The notes beneath the pieces are model-generated. The model was not told the origin of the DNA. It saw only the letters and a program-made list of their open reading frames with translations, and made no database searches. Positions 33,274-43,989 of a DNA stretch of 64,000 nt are shown piece after piece (positions within the stretch are counted from its first letter, which is position 1; every line of letters begins with the position of its first letter). Made by a program: the position numbers and the translations under genes. The stretch is from Aquarana catesbeiana. Its lineage: Eukaryota; Chordata; Amphibia; Anura; Ranidae. The stretch lies in assembly GCF_042186555.1 (NCBI RefSeq), contig NC_133330.1, forward strand, positions 168,179,266 through 168,243,265, read 5' to 3'.

Positions 33274-33684
33274 GACCCCTTTCACACTGGGGCGTTTTTC
33301 AGGCGCTTTAGTGTTTAAAAAAAGTGCCTGAAAGAAGCCTCATCTGCAATCTCAATGTGAAAGCCCGAGTGCTTTAAAACTGGGGTGCTGCGCTGACAGG
33401 GCGTCAAAAAAAGTCCTGCAAGCAGCTTCTTTGCAGCGCTTTCGTGTTGTTGCCACTGGGCTGGGTGCGCCGATGGCCCGAGCTCTTTCACACTGCCAGC
33501 GCCCGAAAAACGCCCCAGTGTGAAAAGGGTCTTAAGCGGCGCTTTACCAGCGTTTTTCGGGCGCTGGCAGTGTGAAAGGGCTCGGGCTTTCACATTGGGA
33601 TTGCAGATGAGGCTTCTTTCAGGTTTTTTTTAACGCTAAAGTGCCTGAAAAACACCTGAAAAACGCCCCAGTGTGAAAGGGGTC
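33274..33684. mobile_element. Harbinger-like MITE with TTA target duplication
   Basis: Left end GACCCCTTTCACACTGGGGC and right end GCCCCAGTGTGAAAGGGGTC form an inverted repeat. TTA flanks both sides (33271-33273, 33685-33687). The interior contains repeated 'gggctttcaca' blocks. It lies inside the CR1 reverse transcriptase. Confidence 0.85.
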
Positions 33685-33817
33685 TTAATGTTGATACATG
33701 TAAAGTTATGCACTTGGGGGCTAAAAACATGCACGCATCATACAAACATACTAAGGGGAGTACAACTGGGGGAGTCAATGGTGGAGAAGGAGGAGGGTGT
33801 TCTGGTAGATCATAAGC

Positions 33818-34390
33818 TTAAAGGGTAACTCCACTTTCGTGGCAAAAAAAATAAATGGCAAATAAAGAAAAAATATAGCACATATAAATTGCGACACAAA
33901 TCATATTGTAATTGAATGTTATTAAAAATTACCTTTCCTTTTCAATCTGCAGCCACTGTAATTTTCTAAGAATGCAATATGGCTACATGGAGTTGTTCTG
34001 TACACAGAGTGTGTACTGACCAATCCCCAGAAACATAAAATTTCCTGCTTGTGCGATTGGCTCACCAATTTTCCCAGAAGTCTGCCTAAGATACAAGTCA
34101 GATTTCTGGCACCCCCTGCAACAAAAATTTCATCTTTGAAGAGATACTTTCAATAGGAGTACGTCTAAAGGGAGGCAAGCCCAGCAGATTTCCTCATTAG
34201 TGCTCTGCAGCTGCACACCTGACAATCAATTATGAAACCACTCCCATTAGACCCACTCAGTACAGAGGCAAAGACAAAAACACACAGATTACTTCAGAAT
34301 AACAAAAGTTGTTATAATCCTGGAAATGTTCATAGATCACCCAGAGGGGAATGTTTTTTTTCTCAACAAAAAAGTGGAGTTACGCTTTAA
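33818..34390. mobile_element. TTAA-flanked MITE
   Basis: TTAA at 33818-33821 and 34387-34390, with terminal repeats AGGGTAACTCCACTTT and AAAGTGGAGTTACGC. Noncoding, about 570 bp. Confidence 0.85.
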
Positions 34391-34404
34391 TAATAGCATG
34401 CAGG

Positions 34405-35200
34405 GAGAGGGAGGGAGAGAGATGAAGCGTTGGTACAGGGTACCTACTCTTTTGCACAGAATCTACCCCGCAGTCTCATCAATGTGTTGGCATTGCCAAC
34501 AAGGTAGGGGTACCATGCTATATGTTTTCTGGACATGCTCTTGTATCCGCCCTACTGGGAATCAATTTGTGATCTAGTCTTGACTAATATAAGTTTGAAG
34601 GACAGACCGGAAATGTGCATACTTCACCTAACCACGCTCTCACGTTGTAGATACAAGAGATATCTTTTGATACACCTACTGAATGCAGCAGAAATTTGCA
34701 TTCCTCAAAAATGTAAATGCTCACATCCCCCAATGGTGGGCCAGTGGATCTCTGTGGTGAACAAAATAGCTGAAATGGAAGGTTTTATGGCAGCCATGAG
34801 ACAGAAGGAGGCGCAGGACCACAAAACATGGTAATATTGGCGCGATTGCCAATATTCCTGTGACTAAAATATCTACGTGTCCTCTGCACTTAGATTATTC
34901 TACCGGACAATGAGCGTCAATAGCGGTGCTAGAGTAGAATGCATGGGTCATGAAGTGATGGCTCGACCTCTGGTGTCCCAGCCATATTAACATTATTTTA
35001 TCTGTTTTGACTATACCCCCCTTTTCTCTCTCTCTCTATTCTGTTCTTCCTACTGACTAATGTTTACGCAAATAATGTAGGACACGCTAACTGATATGAC
35101 ATATAACCTGATAGTAATTTGAAATGCTATTTGTTGGGTTTTTCTTTTTTTATTTTCTGCTTATACATTTAAGTTCTACCCTGAAAAATACCAAGCATGT
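34405..35200 (+). pseudogene. Tx1/L1-like LINE, ORF2 C-terminus and 3' region
   Basis: 34420-34840 encodes a C-terminal LINE block: RWYRVPTLLHRIYPAVS, then CWHC, G(T)MLYVFWTC and further sequence ending KTW-YYWRD, in two frames joined near 34550. The Cys-Cys-His-Cys arrangement and surrounding Trp residues fit the zinc-knuckle tail of L1/Tx1 ORF2 proteins. The following 350 bp looks like a 3' untranslated region. The 5' part is missing. Confidence 0.7.
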
Positions 35201-35640
35201 AAGCAAGGGCCTGTTTGAGATATCGAAATATTAGGTCTACACAGCATACTGCTACGGCAGGCATTTACATTAAAGGGTCCCCCCCCCCCCCCCCATAGGT
35301 AGATATTTTTGGTCTAGCTGCTACACTTGTATTAAATCTTGGATAAACTTTGTTCTCATTTATGGTTTCTGTACTTGCAGTATGTCGTGACTCGTTTCTG
35401 CTCTAATTGTACGGTGTTCCCAGGCACAGCACTGGTTTGAGATCACGATCAGGTAAATATACAGGGAGGGCAAGGGGGTAGCTGGTCCCAGAAGATTTAT
35501 TTTACCCTAATGCACAGAACACATTAAAGGTAGAAAACCTTCTGCTTTTACAATTACTTCCTTCTCCTGCCCAGGACTACAATCCCCATAAGAAATTGCT
35601 CCTCGTACATTCACATGTTCTCAGGCACTTACTGACATGT
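35201..35640. other. Mixed repeat sequence, no gene
   Basis: A poly-C run (about 35281-35294) and a stretch at 35460-35520 ('cagggagggcaagggggta ... ttaccctaatg') shared with 46896-46960 indicate repeat-derived DNA of unknown class. Confidence 0.4.
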
Positions 35641-36235
35641 AAACCAAAAATGGGGGAAGAGCGCTGTACCATTGCAAAGTCATAAAAACCAATCCATAGT
35701 TGATAAAAGCATGAATATTTATTCCATTGAATCAAAACGCAGCATACAGATGTCAGAGGATGGCAATTCAGGGATGTTGCCAACCAAACTAGATGGTGAA
35801 AGTACCTGAAGGCTGGAGGAGTCGCATGAGTGACAGGGAATCACCTGAATGTTACAAGGGAACCAGCTGGGCTGTACAGCAACATGTAAAGGAATGGCCA
35901 GGGTGGATAGAGCCTCAGAGGGGACCGTGGTGCAGCCCAGTAGGTGTAGGGATCCAAGGGCAAACTCCCATGTGCGGTTTAAAGGCAAAGTGGGGACACC
36001 AGAGCAGGTGGGAGATGGTCGAGACACAGGAAGTGACAGCCACTTGCAGGGAGGAAGCCGCACCCGCCTGGAGATGATGTCACGGAATGGAATAGGGATC
36101 CGCCAACTGTGGGCAATACTAAGACCAGAGGCCAGTCCGGAGCCAACTGCAGCTACAGGAACATAAAACTGGCCAACCACGATGACTACATGTTTCGGGG
36201 TGTGGCCCCTTCTTCAGGGTCATAAAGAGCCACGC
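35641..36235 (-). mobile_element. Penelope-type terminal fragment with hammerhead-like motif
   Basis: On the minus strand it starts with a hammerhead-like motif (36223-36182) followed by about 550 bp of noncoding sequence. The arrangement matches the terminal regions of the larger Penelope copies. No reverse transcriptase is attached. Confidence 0.5.
36182..36223 (-). ncRNA. Hammerhead-like motif
   Basis: ATGAC (stem I, one unpaired C), CTGAAGA (position 7 may be any base), A, stem II GGGG-loop-CCCC, GAAAC, AT loop, GT, A, GTCAT. Core bases are intact except for the extra A and a bulged C. Confidence 0.5.
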
Positions 36236-36457
36236 TAGCTCTTTATTAGAACACATCAAGATAAAAAACCTTCTGCCTCACTTCAAATCAAATCACTTCC
36301 TTCTTGGGACTACACGTCCCATGAGAAATTGCTCCTCACACATTCACATGTTCTTAGGCACTTGACATGCATTGACGGTGTATTGAGCTGTATGGGTGTT
36401 GCACTATGTATACAGCTCAGTACACTGTTCATATAGTAAATAATGCATTCAGTATGA

Positions 36458-36804
36458 GCCTAGGTTCACACTGGTGTGTGTGTGTGGAACACTTGCAACG
36501 CATTCATGTGCACATCACATGCGATTTGAGCCATACATCTTCTATGACTCAAATCATATCACATCCGCACCAAAATGATGTAGGACCCTTTTTTCCCCTC
36601 CTGCACCTGAATCGCATTGTATGGGTGTTCACAACCATGTGATGCAATTCTGGCAATCGCACTGCGTTTTGCGATCTGTTTGTGGGTGTCCTTAATCTAA
36701 CATTGACACCCGGAGCAGATCACATGGACGCCATGCAATTGCTATGCAGTGCGATGGAAACGCAATGAATCTTGCGAGTTTCCCGCATGAGTGTGAACCA
36801 GGGC
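36458..36804. mobile_element. MITE with GGTTCACACT termini
   Basis: Left CCTAGGTTCACACTGG and right ATGAGTGTGAACCAGGGC form an inverted repeat. It interrupts a repeat whose parts before (36405-36457) and after (36805-36840) are contiguous in the copy at 46985-47065. About 350 bp, noncoding. Confidence 0.65.
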
Positions 36805-36857
36805 TTAAGGCCAACTCATCGGCTGAACAACTAATCAATAAGGAAAATTGTTCACAA

Positions 36858-36960
36858 CTGACACCAGGATCTAAAAATAGATCCAACAATTAAGACCAGG
36901 ATCTAAAAATAAATCCAGTTGAAACCAGGATCTAAAAATAGACTGAACAGTTGAGACTAG
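36858..36960. repeat. Three-copy tandem repeat, about 33 bp
   Basis: The core 'accaggatctaaaaata' occurs three times with small differences. Confidence 0.8.
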
Positions 36961-37080
36961 GCCTGCAACTAACGATTATTTCCATAATCAATTGGTTGGC
37001 CCTTTATGGTTTAAATTAATTTGTATAAAAAAAAACAAAAAACGAATTCTTGAATATCTATATGCAGTGGTAAATATAAA
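36957..37080. mobile_element. hAT-like terminal fragment
   Basis: 'ggcctgcaactaacgatta' followed by 'ataatcaattgg' resembles widespread hAT-like MITE termini. A related terminus is at 47050-47112 in inverse orientation. Confidence 0.45.
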
Positions 37081-37169
37081 TAACCAGCACTATGGAAAGA
37101 ATCAGAAAAGGGCTGGTGACTCGGATGCTCTTGAATAAAAGTCCTTTATTTGGTTACATGGGTACAGGC

Positions 37170-37210
37170 TACGCTGACACGTTTCGGCTAAGAAGCCTTC
37201 ATCAAAGCAT
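37170..37210 (-). ncRNA. Hammerhead-like motif, left Penelope copy
   Basis: TATGCT (stem I), TTGATGA (C3 replaced by U), A, stem II GGC-loop-GCC, GAAAC, GT loop, GT, C, AGCGTA (stem I partner, one G-U). Cleavage would follow GUC. Confidence 0.55.
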
Positions 37211-37432
37211 ACATGTTTGACTAAAAAAAAAAATTATGTTTATAACAGTGTAAGCACTCCAAATGGGGCAGGTGCATCCTAATCAGAGCAATCAAAACAT
37301 TTAAAAAAACACACAGAGAAAAGGAAGAGAGAAGCACAGCAGGCATGGGAGGGACATATCATGAATAAAAAAAGCATATTCAAAATGGTGCAATAAATGT
37401 ATCAAACAATGCAACTATGTTAAAAAATGCGA

Positions 37433-38977
37433 TTATGTTAAAAAAAGATTTATGTCCATCCTATCATTCAAACCATACGGTTTTCTAGTATTGAGGGTAT
37501 GTATCCACCACACTTCACGTTTGAGCAAAATACGATGTGTCACCTCCTCTTGGAGGTTTAACCTGTTCAGCACCAAAAAAGGAAAAAAACGGTCAAGATT
37601 ACCATGACGGAATTCTCGGAAATGTTTTGACACATTTGAGATATTTTTAGCATTAATATTTGTAGTGTCATTCACATGTTCCGAGATTATAACTCTCAAC
37701 AGGCGTATAGTGCACCCATCGTATTGTAGACTGCAGGCACTACACTGAATAACATATACCACCGATTTAGATTTGCAGTTTATGTACTGTTTGATGGTAT
37801 ATGTTTTCTTGGTAAAAAAAGAAAAAACCAGAGGTGCTTTTTGTTATGTCAATGACACTGCCTACAGGTGTTGTGGCCACACATGTAGGAACCTATAGTG
37901 GAAAGCCAGGTCTGTGATTTGTTTGACTTCTGAGAGCAAAACAAGCTGGGTGACAACATACGTCCCACACTGGGGGCCCTTCTACTGGAAAATTGGCAAC
38001 CGCCCTGGATAAGAGTACAGATCCTTGTCAGCATTCAAAATGGGGAGATGTGTTTTAAGAATCGCAACGATTTTGTTGTATTCTAAAGAAAATGTAGTGA
38101 CAAAATTAACTTTATTTCTGTTGTAATCCGTACACTGTTTTGTGTTTATTTGTGCCACTATTCTGAATCATCTCCATCCGATATCTATGAAATGCTATAT
38201 TTTTACTTCTAGCTATTGATCGTGTATTATAGCCCCTTTCTTTGAGTCGCTTTTGCATCGCTGTGCATTCTTGCAAAAAATCCTTATCTGTAGAGCAGTT
38301 TCTCATGGCCCTGATGAAATCACCAGTAGGCAAAGACTTGATGGTGTGACTGGGGTGACAGCTATTGGCCAATAAAAGGGAATTCCCTGCACAGGGCTTT
38401 ATAAAAGTTCTGGAAGTCACTGTGTTGCCATCTAGATGTCCCATCAAGGTCAAATCCAAATAGTCTATTTGGGTCGGGTGGTGCACACAGGTGAACTCCA
38501 GGTTTAGGGAGTTGGTATTAATATATTTCATAAAGTCACCTATGTCACCACTCGATCCATGCCATACTACAATCAGGTCATCAATGAAACGACCATACCA
38601 AGCAATGTTGGTTTTAAATGCATTACCATGGGCAAATAAAGTAGATTCTTCCCACCAGCCCACGTAAAGATTCACCAAAGAGGGGGAAAATTTTGCCCCC
38701 ATGGATGCACTTTGACTCTGAATGTAGTATCGTTCATCAAACATGAAGAAATTGTGTTTTAGGAGGAACTCTACAGCTCTACAAATAAACTCATGTACAT
38801 TAGAACTGTAACCACTGTAGTATGAAAGATGATGTTTAATGGCTAACAGTGCTAGAGAGTGAGGAATGCAGTAATACAGAGAACATCTATAGCGATCCAA
38901 ATGCATTCTGTGGACCAAAAAATGTCCTGCATGTAGGCTAACAAATGTCCAGTGTCATTTATAAACCCAGGTAGACG
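37433..38977 (-). pseudogene. Penelope reverse transcriptase and GIY-YIG endonuclease, left copy
   Basis: On the minus strand the first segment (38977 downwards) reads LPGFINDTGHLLAY in a different frame from the next. The 268-codon frame at 38918-38112 contains YYCIPHSLALLAIKHHL (motif A region, degraded), SASMGAKFSPSLVNLYVG and FIDDLIVVWHG, with both catalytic Asp of FIDD present. HHPTQIDYLDLTLMG and further conserved blocks follow. A linker with a Cys-rich CGHNTCRQCH segment (about 37850) follows, then VVYVIQCSACSLQYDGCT (37762-37433), the start of a GIY-YIG-type endonuclease domain. The frame is broken between the reverse transcriptase and endonuclease segments. The first part of the reverse transcriptase is missing. 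Confidence 0.85.
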
Positions 38978-40039
38978 GAGTTCACCTGTGTGCACCACCC
39001 GACCCAAACAGACTATTTGGATTTGACCTTGATGAGGCATCTAGATAGCAACACAGTGACTTCCAGAACTTTTAAAAAGCCCTGTGCAGGGAATTCCATT
39101 TTATTGGCCAATAGCTGTCACCCCAGTCACACCATCAAGTCTTTGCCCACTGGTGAATTCATCAGGGCCAGGAGAAACTGCTCTACAGACAAGGATTTTT
39201 TGCAAGAATGCACAGCGATGCAAAAGTGACTCAAAGAAAGGGGCTATAATACACAATCATTAGCTAGAAGTAAAAATATAGCATTTCATAGAGATCGGGT
39301 GGAGATGATTCAGAATAGTGGCACAAATAAACACAAAACAGTGTAGGGATTACAACAGAAATAAAGTTAATTTTGTCACTACATTTTCTTTAGAATACAA
39401 AATTGTTGCGATTCTTAAAACGCATCTCCCCATTTTGAATGCTGACAAGGATCTGTACCCTTATCCAGGGCGGTTGCCAATTTTCCAGTAGAAGGGCCCC
39501 CAGTGTGGGACGTATGTTATCACCCAGCTTGTTTTGCTCTCAGAAGTCAAACAAATCACAGTCCTGGCTTTCCACTATAGGTTCCTACATGTGTGGCCAC
39601 AACACCTGTAGGCAGTGTCATTGACATAACAAAAAGCACCTCTGGTTTTTTCTTTTTTTACCAAGAAAACATATACCATCAAACAGTACATAAACTGCAA
39701 ATCTAAATCGGTGGTATATGTTATTCAGTGTAGTGCCTGCAGTCTACAATACGATGGGTGCACTATACACCCGTTAAGAGTTAGAATCTTGGAACATGTG
39801 AATGACACTACAAATATTAATGCTAAAAATATCTCAAAATGTGTCAAAACATTTCCGGGAATTCCATCATGGGAATCTTGACACTTTTTCCTTTTTTGGT
39901 GCTGAACAGGTTAAACCTCCAAGAGGAGGTGACACATCGTATTTTGCTCAAACGTGAAGTGTGGTGGATACATACCCTCAATACTAGAAAACCGTATGGT
40001 TTGAATGACAGGATGGACATAAATCTTTTTTTAACATAA
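38978..40039 (+). pseudogene. Penelope element coding remnants, right copy
   Basis: The mirror copy starts within the reverse transcriptase at HHPTQTDYLDLTLM, downstream of the FIDD box, so it lacks the catalytic core. Then NCSTDKDFLQECTAMQK, the Cys-rich CGHNTCRQCH segment (about 39590-39624) and the endonuclease tail EEVTHRILLKREVWWIHTL (about 39930-39985). Several stops and frame changes. Confidence 0.85.
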
Positions 40040-40234
40040 TCGCATTGTTTGATACATTTATTGCACCATTTTGAATATGCTTTATTTGTTCATGATATGT
40101 CCCTCATATGCCTGCTGTGCTTCTCTCTTCCTTTTCTCCATGTGTTTTTAATTGTTGATTGCTCTGATTAGGATGCACCCGCCCCATTTGGAGTGCTTAC
40201 GCTGTTATAAATATCAGTTTTTAAATCAAACATG

Positions 40235-40276
40235 TATGCTTTGATGAAGACTTCTTAGTTGAAATGCGTCAGTGTA
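40235..40276 (+). ncRNA. Hammerhead-like motif, right Penelope copy
   Basis: The counterpart of 37170-37210 with three substitutions. Each falls in a stem and leaves G-U or A-U pairing possible, including stem I TATGCT/AGTGTA. Confidence 0.5.
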
Positions 40277-40519
40277 GCCTGTACCCGTGTAACCAAAAAA
40301 AAGAAAAAGCTGAGTTAGACTTACCGGTAACTCCTTTTCTGAGAGTCTTCCAGGACAGCCCATGAGACCTTGGGCTCCTCCTACTAGGACAGGAAACACG
40401 TTACCCCCACCAGATAAAAGGGCGGTCCTCCAGGCCCATGTCAGTCTTTACAAGAACCGTAGGACTCTGCAAAACATATGCATAATACACATAACTTCAG
40501 ACAAAACCGGGTGGGAATC

Positions 40520-40605
40520 CGGCTGTCCTGGAAGACTCTCAGAAAAGGAGTTACCGGTAAGTCTAAGCTTTTCTCCAAGCGTCTTCCAGGACAGCCCATG
40601 AGACG
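40520..40605. repeat. Internal complementary region of DIRS copy 2
   Basis: 'aaggagttaccggtaagtct' is the reverse complement of the element's left end. It is followed directly by 'ttttctccaagcgtcttcca', the reverse complement of the right end (46083-46102) with one difference. Confidence 0.85.
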
Positions 40606-40625
40606 ATGAGCCAGAACTTACCAGT

Positions 40626-42150
40626 CTAGGGAGGGACAACTGCCTGAAGGACCTTACGACCAAATGCCTGCTCCTGAGCTGATAGGAGATCCAGGCAATA
40701 ATGTTTAATGAAGGTCGAGTAACTGGACCATGTGGCAGCCCTGCAAATTTGTTGCGGTGAGGCACCAGCCCTCTCAGCCCAAGACGTAGACAAGGCTCTA
40801 GTTGAGTGCGCAGTAACAAAAGATGTAGGAACCTCCCTAATTTTGTAAGCTTCAGAGATGGCTTGCTTTATCCATCTAGCCAATGTGGCTTTAGATGCAC
40901 TATTTCCCCTTGTGAACTCCAGAAAAGAGGACAAATAAGGCATCAGTTTTCCTAAAGGTCTTGGTGACCTCAAGATAGACTAAGAGAATCCTTACATCTA
41001 GAAAACTAAATTTTCTTTCTAGGTCGCCCTGTGGCGAACTACAAAAGGTTGGCAGTACAATGTCCTGAGATCGGTGGAATGTACTTGCCACCTTGGGCAA
41101 AAAACCTGGATTGGTTCGTAAAACAACTCGATCCTCAAAAATCATGAGGAAGGGCTCCCTTACTGATAGGGCCTGCAACTCACTTACCCTACGAGCTGAG
41201 GTAACAGCTATAAGGAACACAGTCTTTAATGTAAGTAACTTAACTGAAACACTTCCCAGAGGCTCAAACGGAAATTCTACTAGAGTTTGAAGTACTAGGG
41301 ACAGATCCCAAGTTGGACAACTTCTCACCACTACTGGTCTGGCCCTAGAGATAGATTTGAAAAATCTGGCTATAGTGGGATTTTCCAGGAGAGAAAACTG
41401 GAGGAACACACTAATAGCTGCCGCCTGTACCTTTAAGGTACTAACTGAAAGACCTTTGTCGACACCCTCTTGGAAAAATTCCAAAATAGATGGAATATCA
41501 TGGGTTAATCTTTCATTTTCAGATAACCATGAGTTAAACCTTTTCCAAACTTTGGAATATATGGCTCTAGTAACCGGCTTCCTGCAATTAACGAGAGTCT
41601 TGACTACCTTGTCAGAGAACCCCTGGGCGCTCAGTATCTTTTCTTCAGATACCAGGCCGTCAAGTTTAAGAAAACCACCTGAGGTGGTACTGGACCCTGC
41701 AATAATAAGTCTTCCCTTTTCGGAAGACTCCGCGGAGGCTCTGAAACCAGAGACTGTGGCAGGGAAAACCATGGCCTCTTGGGCCAAAATGGGGCAATTA
41801 GAATGAGATCCGTTTCCTCTAGCAGAAACTTCCGGAGGACTTCTGGAATCAGTCTGATTGGCGGGTAAGCATAGCATAGGCCTGGAGGCCACGGATTTGT
41901 CAGAGCATCGATCCCCAAGGCTTGGTCTGCGGGGTTCATGGAAAAGAATATCTCCGTCTTGCGGTTGTTTCGGTTTGCGAACAAATCCGCTACGGGATAA
42001 CCCCATCTCCCGGGGAGATCTGCAAAGACTTCGGGATGAAGGGACCAGTTGTCTCGGTCTATCCTGTGACGGCTGAGATAATCTGCCAGGCAATTGTTTG
42101 TCCCCTTCAGGTGTACAGCCGAAATTGAAGCTAGATTCCCCTCTGCCCAT
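40626..42150 (-). pseudogene. DIRS copy 2 tyrosine recombinase, frameshifted
   Basis: The long frame (42150-40900) holds the recombinase core-binding region and the first catalytic Arg in TSARRVSELQALS, ending in FVLFSGVHKGK. The next frame (40973-40626) has AHSTRALSTSWAERAG (His and Arg) and HYCLDLLSAQ (Tyr), ending at the same VLQAVVPP C-terminus as copy 1. All four catalytic residues are present but split over two frames near 40920-40970. Confidence 0.85.
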
Positions 42151-42269
42151 GAAAGGATCTCCTGGGCAATGGACTTAAGCATCCGGCTCGTGCCTCCCTG
42201 CTTGTTGATATACGCGACTGTCGCGATATTGTCTGACAGAATTTGGAGGTTGTGACCTTTGATCTCCAT
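41631..42269 (-). pseudogene. DIRS copy 2 RNase H segment
   Basis: LSDNIATVAYINKQGGTSR and HLKGTNNCLADYLSRH match the RNase H blocks of copy 1. The frame then passes into linker sequence and ends out of register with the recombinase frame. Confidence 0.8.
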
Positions 42270-42493
42270 CTGAAAAGACTGCAGGGCTCTCTGGACTTGC
42301 TAGCAGCTCTCTTTGATTGGATGAAGCCCTTGCCTCCCTCAAGGACCACTCTCCCTGTGCTACTGAATTGCTGAGGGTGGGGCCCCCCATCCCCAGGAAC
42401 TCGCATCCGTTGGTAATTCTTCGGGATATGGGAAAGGACCATGGGGAGACCTCCTGCTAGGTGCTGGTCAGCTCTCCACCACCACAGGCTTCT

Positions 42494-42955
42494 TTTTTTT
42501 TTTTTTATAATTTTTTATTTTCAATAAGTTTTTCAACAAATATATATCAGCATAACAAAAAGTCATGACAGTTTGCATAGAAAACAATCAAAATACAAGT
42601 AGTGCAAACATTGTAAAGAAACATGGTGAGGGATATCTGTATAGATAGAAGTCAGCTTCTTCCCGAATTGGGTCATATATAGTAAGAAAGAAATAATTCC
42701 ATACAGTATCTATGTTGCTATTTCAATAACATATTCAAAACACAAGGATGCTCAAGAGGGCATGTAATTTGGAATCAAAAAAAGGAAGCAGAAATGGAAG
42801 GTACAGAGCAAAATTTTGAATCATCCCAAGGTTTCCAAATTTTTTCGAATTGGGGAATTTTACCTTCATTTTTGCTGTTAAATGTTTCCATTTTACGTAT
42901 ATCTGCAACAATGGAAAGGACGTGGTGTAAGGTGGGAGCGTTGGTAGAGAGCCAA
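42494..42955 (-). mobile_element. LINE 3' tail inserted in DIRS reverse transcriptase
   Basis: Poly-T at the left edge means a poly-A tail on the minus strand, followed by 'ataaaaaattataaaa'-type sequence. It is flanked by 12-bp direct repeats CACAGGCTTCTT at about 42483-42494 and 42956-42967. A heavily 5'-truncated L1-like insertion fits. No coding part is recognised. Confidence 0.75.
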
Positions 42956-42959
42956 CACA

Positions 42960-43972
42960 GGCTTCTTCTTATTATGCTGGCGGGAAGCCGGATCCTTGAC
43001 TCCAGGGACCTTACGTCCCAATTTCTTAATAGAAACATTTGTAACGGATGCTGACGGAGTCTCGCCCATGGTACCGCGGGAAAACATGAGGTCATAAGAC
43101 CCACTGCCCTCGACACCTGTCTCAATGCTGACATAGTCTGGAACACTTTGGTAATCTTCTCCTGAGGAAGAAAAACTCTTTGGTTCACTGAGCAAAAACC
43201 GTAACCCAGATAAGTTACTTTCTGGGCCGGGATCAAGGAAGATTTTCCTTTGTTTATCAGCCAGCCTAGGGACTGTAAGAAGTCCTGTACAGCCTGGAGA
43301 TCCTCCAATAGCCTCTGGTATGATTTTGCCACTATCAGGAGGTTGTCCAAGTAAGGGATAACAGTTATCGCCTTTAACCTTAGTGGAGCCAGCGTTTCCC
43401 CAACACCTTCGTAAAGATGCGTGGGGCTGAGGAAAGACCGAAAGGGAGGGCTTGAAATTGAAAATGTCTGGTTCCCATACTCATCTTCACTGCCAATCTC
43501 AAAAACTTTTGGAAGGCTGGATGGATAGGGGATATGAAGATAGGCATCCCTTAAGTCCAACGTGGCCATAAAGCAGTTTGGGTATAGTAGGTTTTTGATT
43601 GCAAAAAACTGTCTCCATACGGAAATGCTTGTATCCGATGGACTTGTTTAAGGTCTGGAGATTCAGGATAAGTCTAAACTTTCCAGACGGCTTTTTGACC
43701 ACAAATACATGGGAATAGAATCCCCTGCCCTGCTCTGACTGTGGAACAGGAATCAGGACTTTTTGATCCAATAAGTCTCCGATCTGGAGACCCAGAGCCC
43801 TCGCTTTCTCTTGATCTTGTGGAGGAAAGGTCACCAACAATCGTTCTGATGGTTGGTGAACAAACTCCAGCCTGTACCCGTTGGTCACTAGGTCCAGGAT
43901 GAAGGGGCTCGAAGTGACTGCTGCCCACTGTGGGATGAAGGCCCTCAATCTTCCTCCCACCGGGGAACACAA
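42960..43972 (-). pseudogene. DIRS copy 2 reverse transcriptase
   Basis: GRLRAFIPQWAAVTSSPFIL begins the domain, then HVFVVKKPSGKFRLILNL, ATLDLRDAYLHIPYP (motif A) and ITVIPYLDNLLIVAKS, where the YLDD box reads YLDN: the second catalytic Asp is lost. The remaining domain is cut by the LINE insertion at 42955. A frame break lies near 43500-43570. Confidence 0.85.
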
Positions 43973-43989
43973 GTCACTGTGGCTTGGCG

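Larger units (their letters stand above)
33004..34404 (+). pseudogene. CR1-type reverse transcriptase fragment, carrying two MITEs
   Basis: On the plus strand 33006-33270 encodes VSGIPQGSVLGSLLF, then VFADDTKLCSGI, with the catalytic FADD box and the downstream LNALFNWA block. After the Harbinger-like insert (33274-33684) the frame resumes at 33688 with NVDTCKVMHLGAKN and then VDHKL. After a TTAA MITE (33818-34390) a further NNSMQ follows. Both insertions preserve the LINE sequence on either side apart from target duplications. Upstream motifs are absent. Confidence 0.85.

Noticed and set aside
35793..36180. Overlapping open frames of 94-153 codons on both strands
   Set aside because: They lie in a Penelope terminal fragment, where both strands happen to be open. 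No homology recognised.
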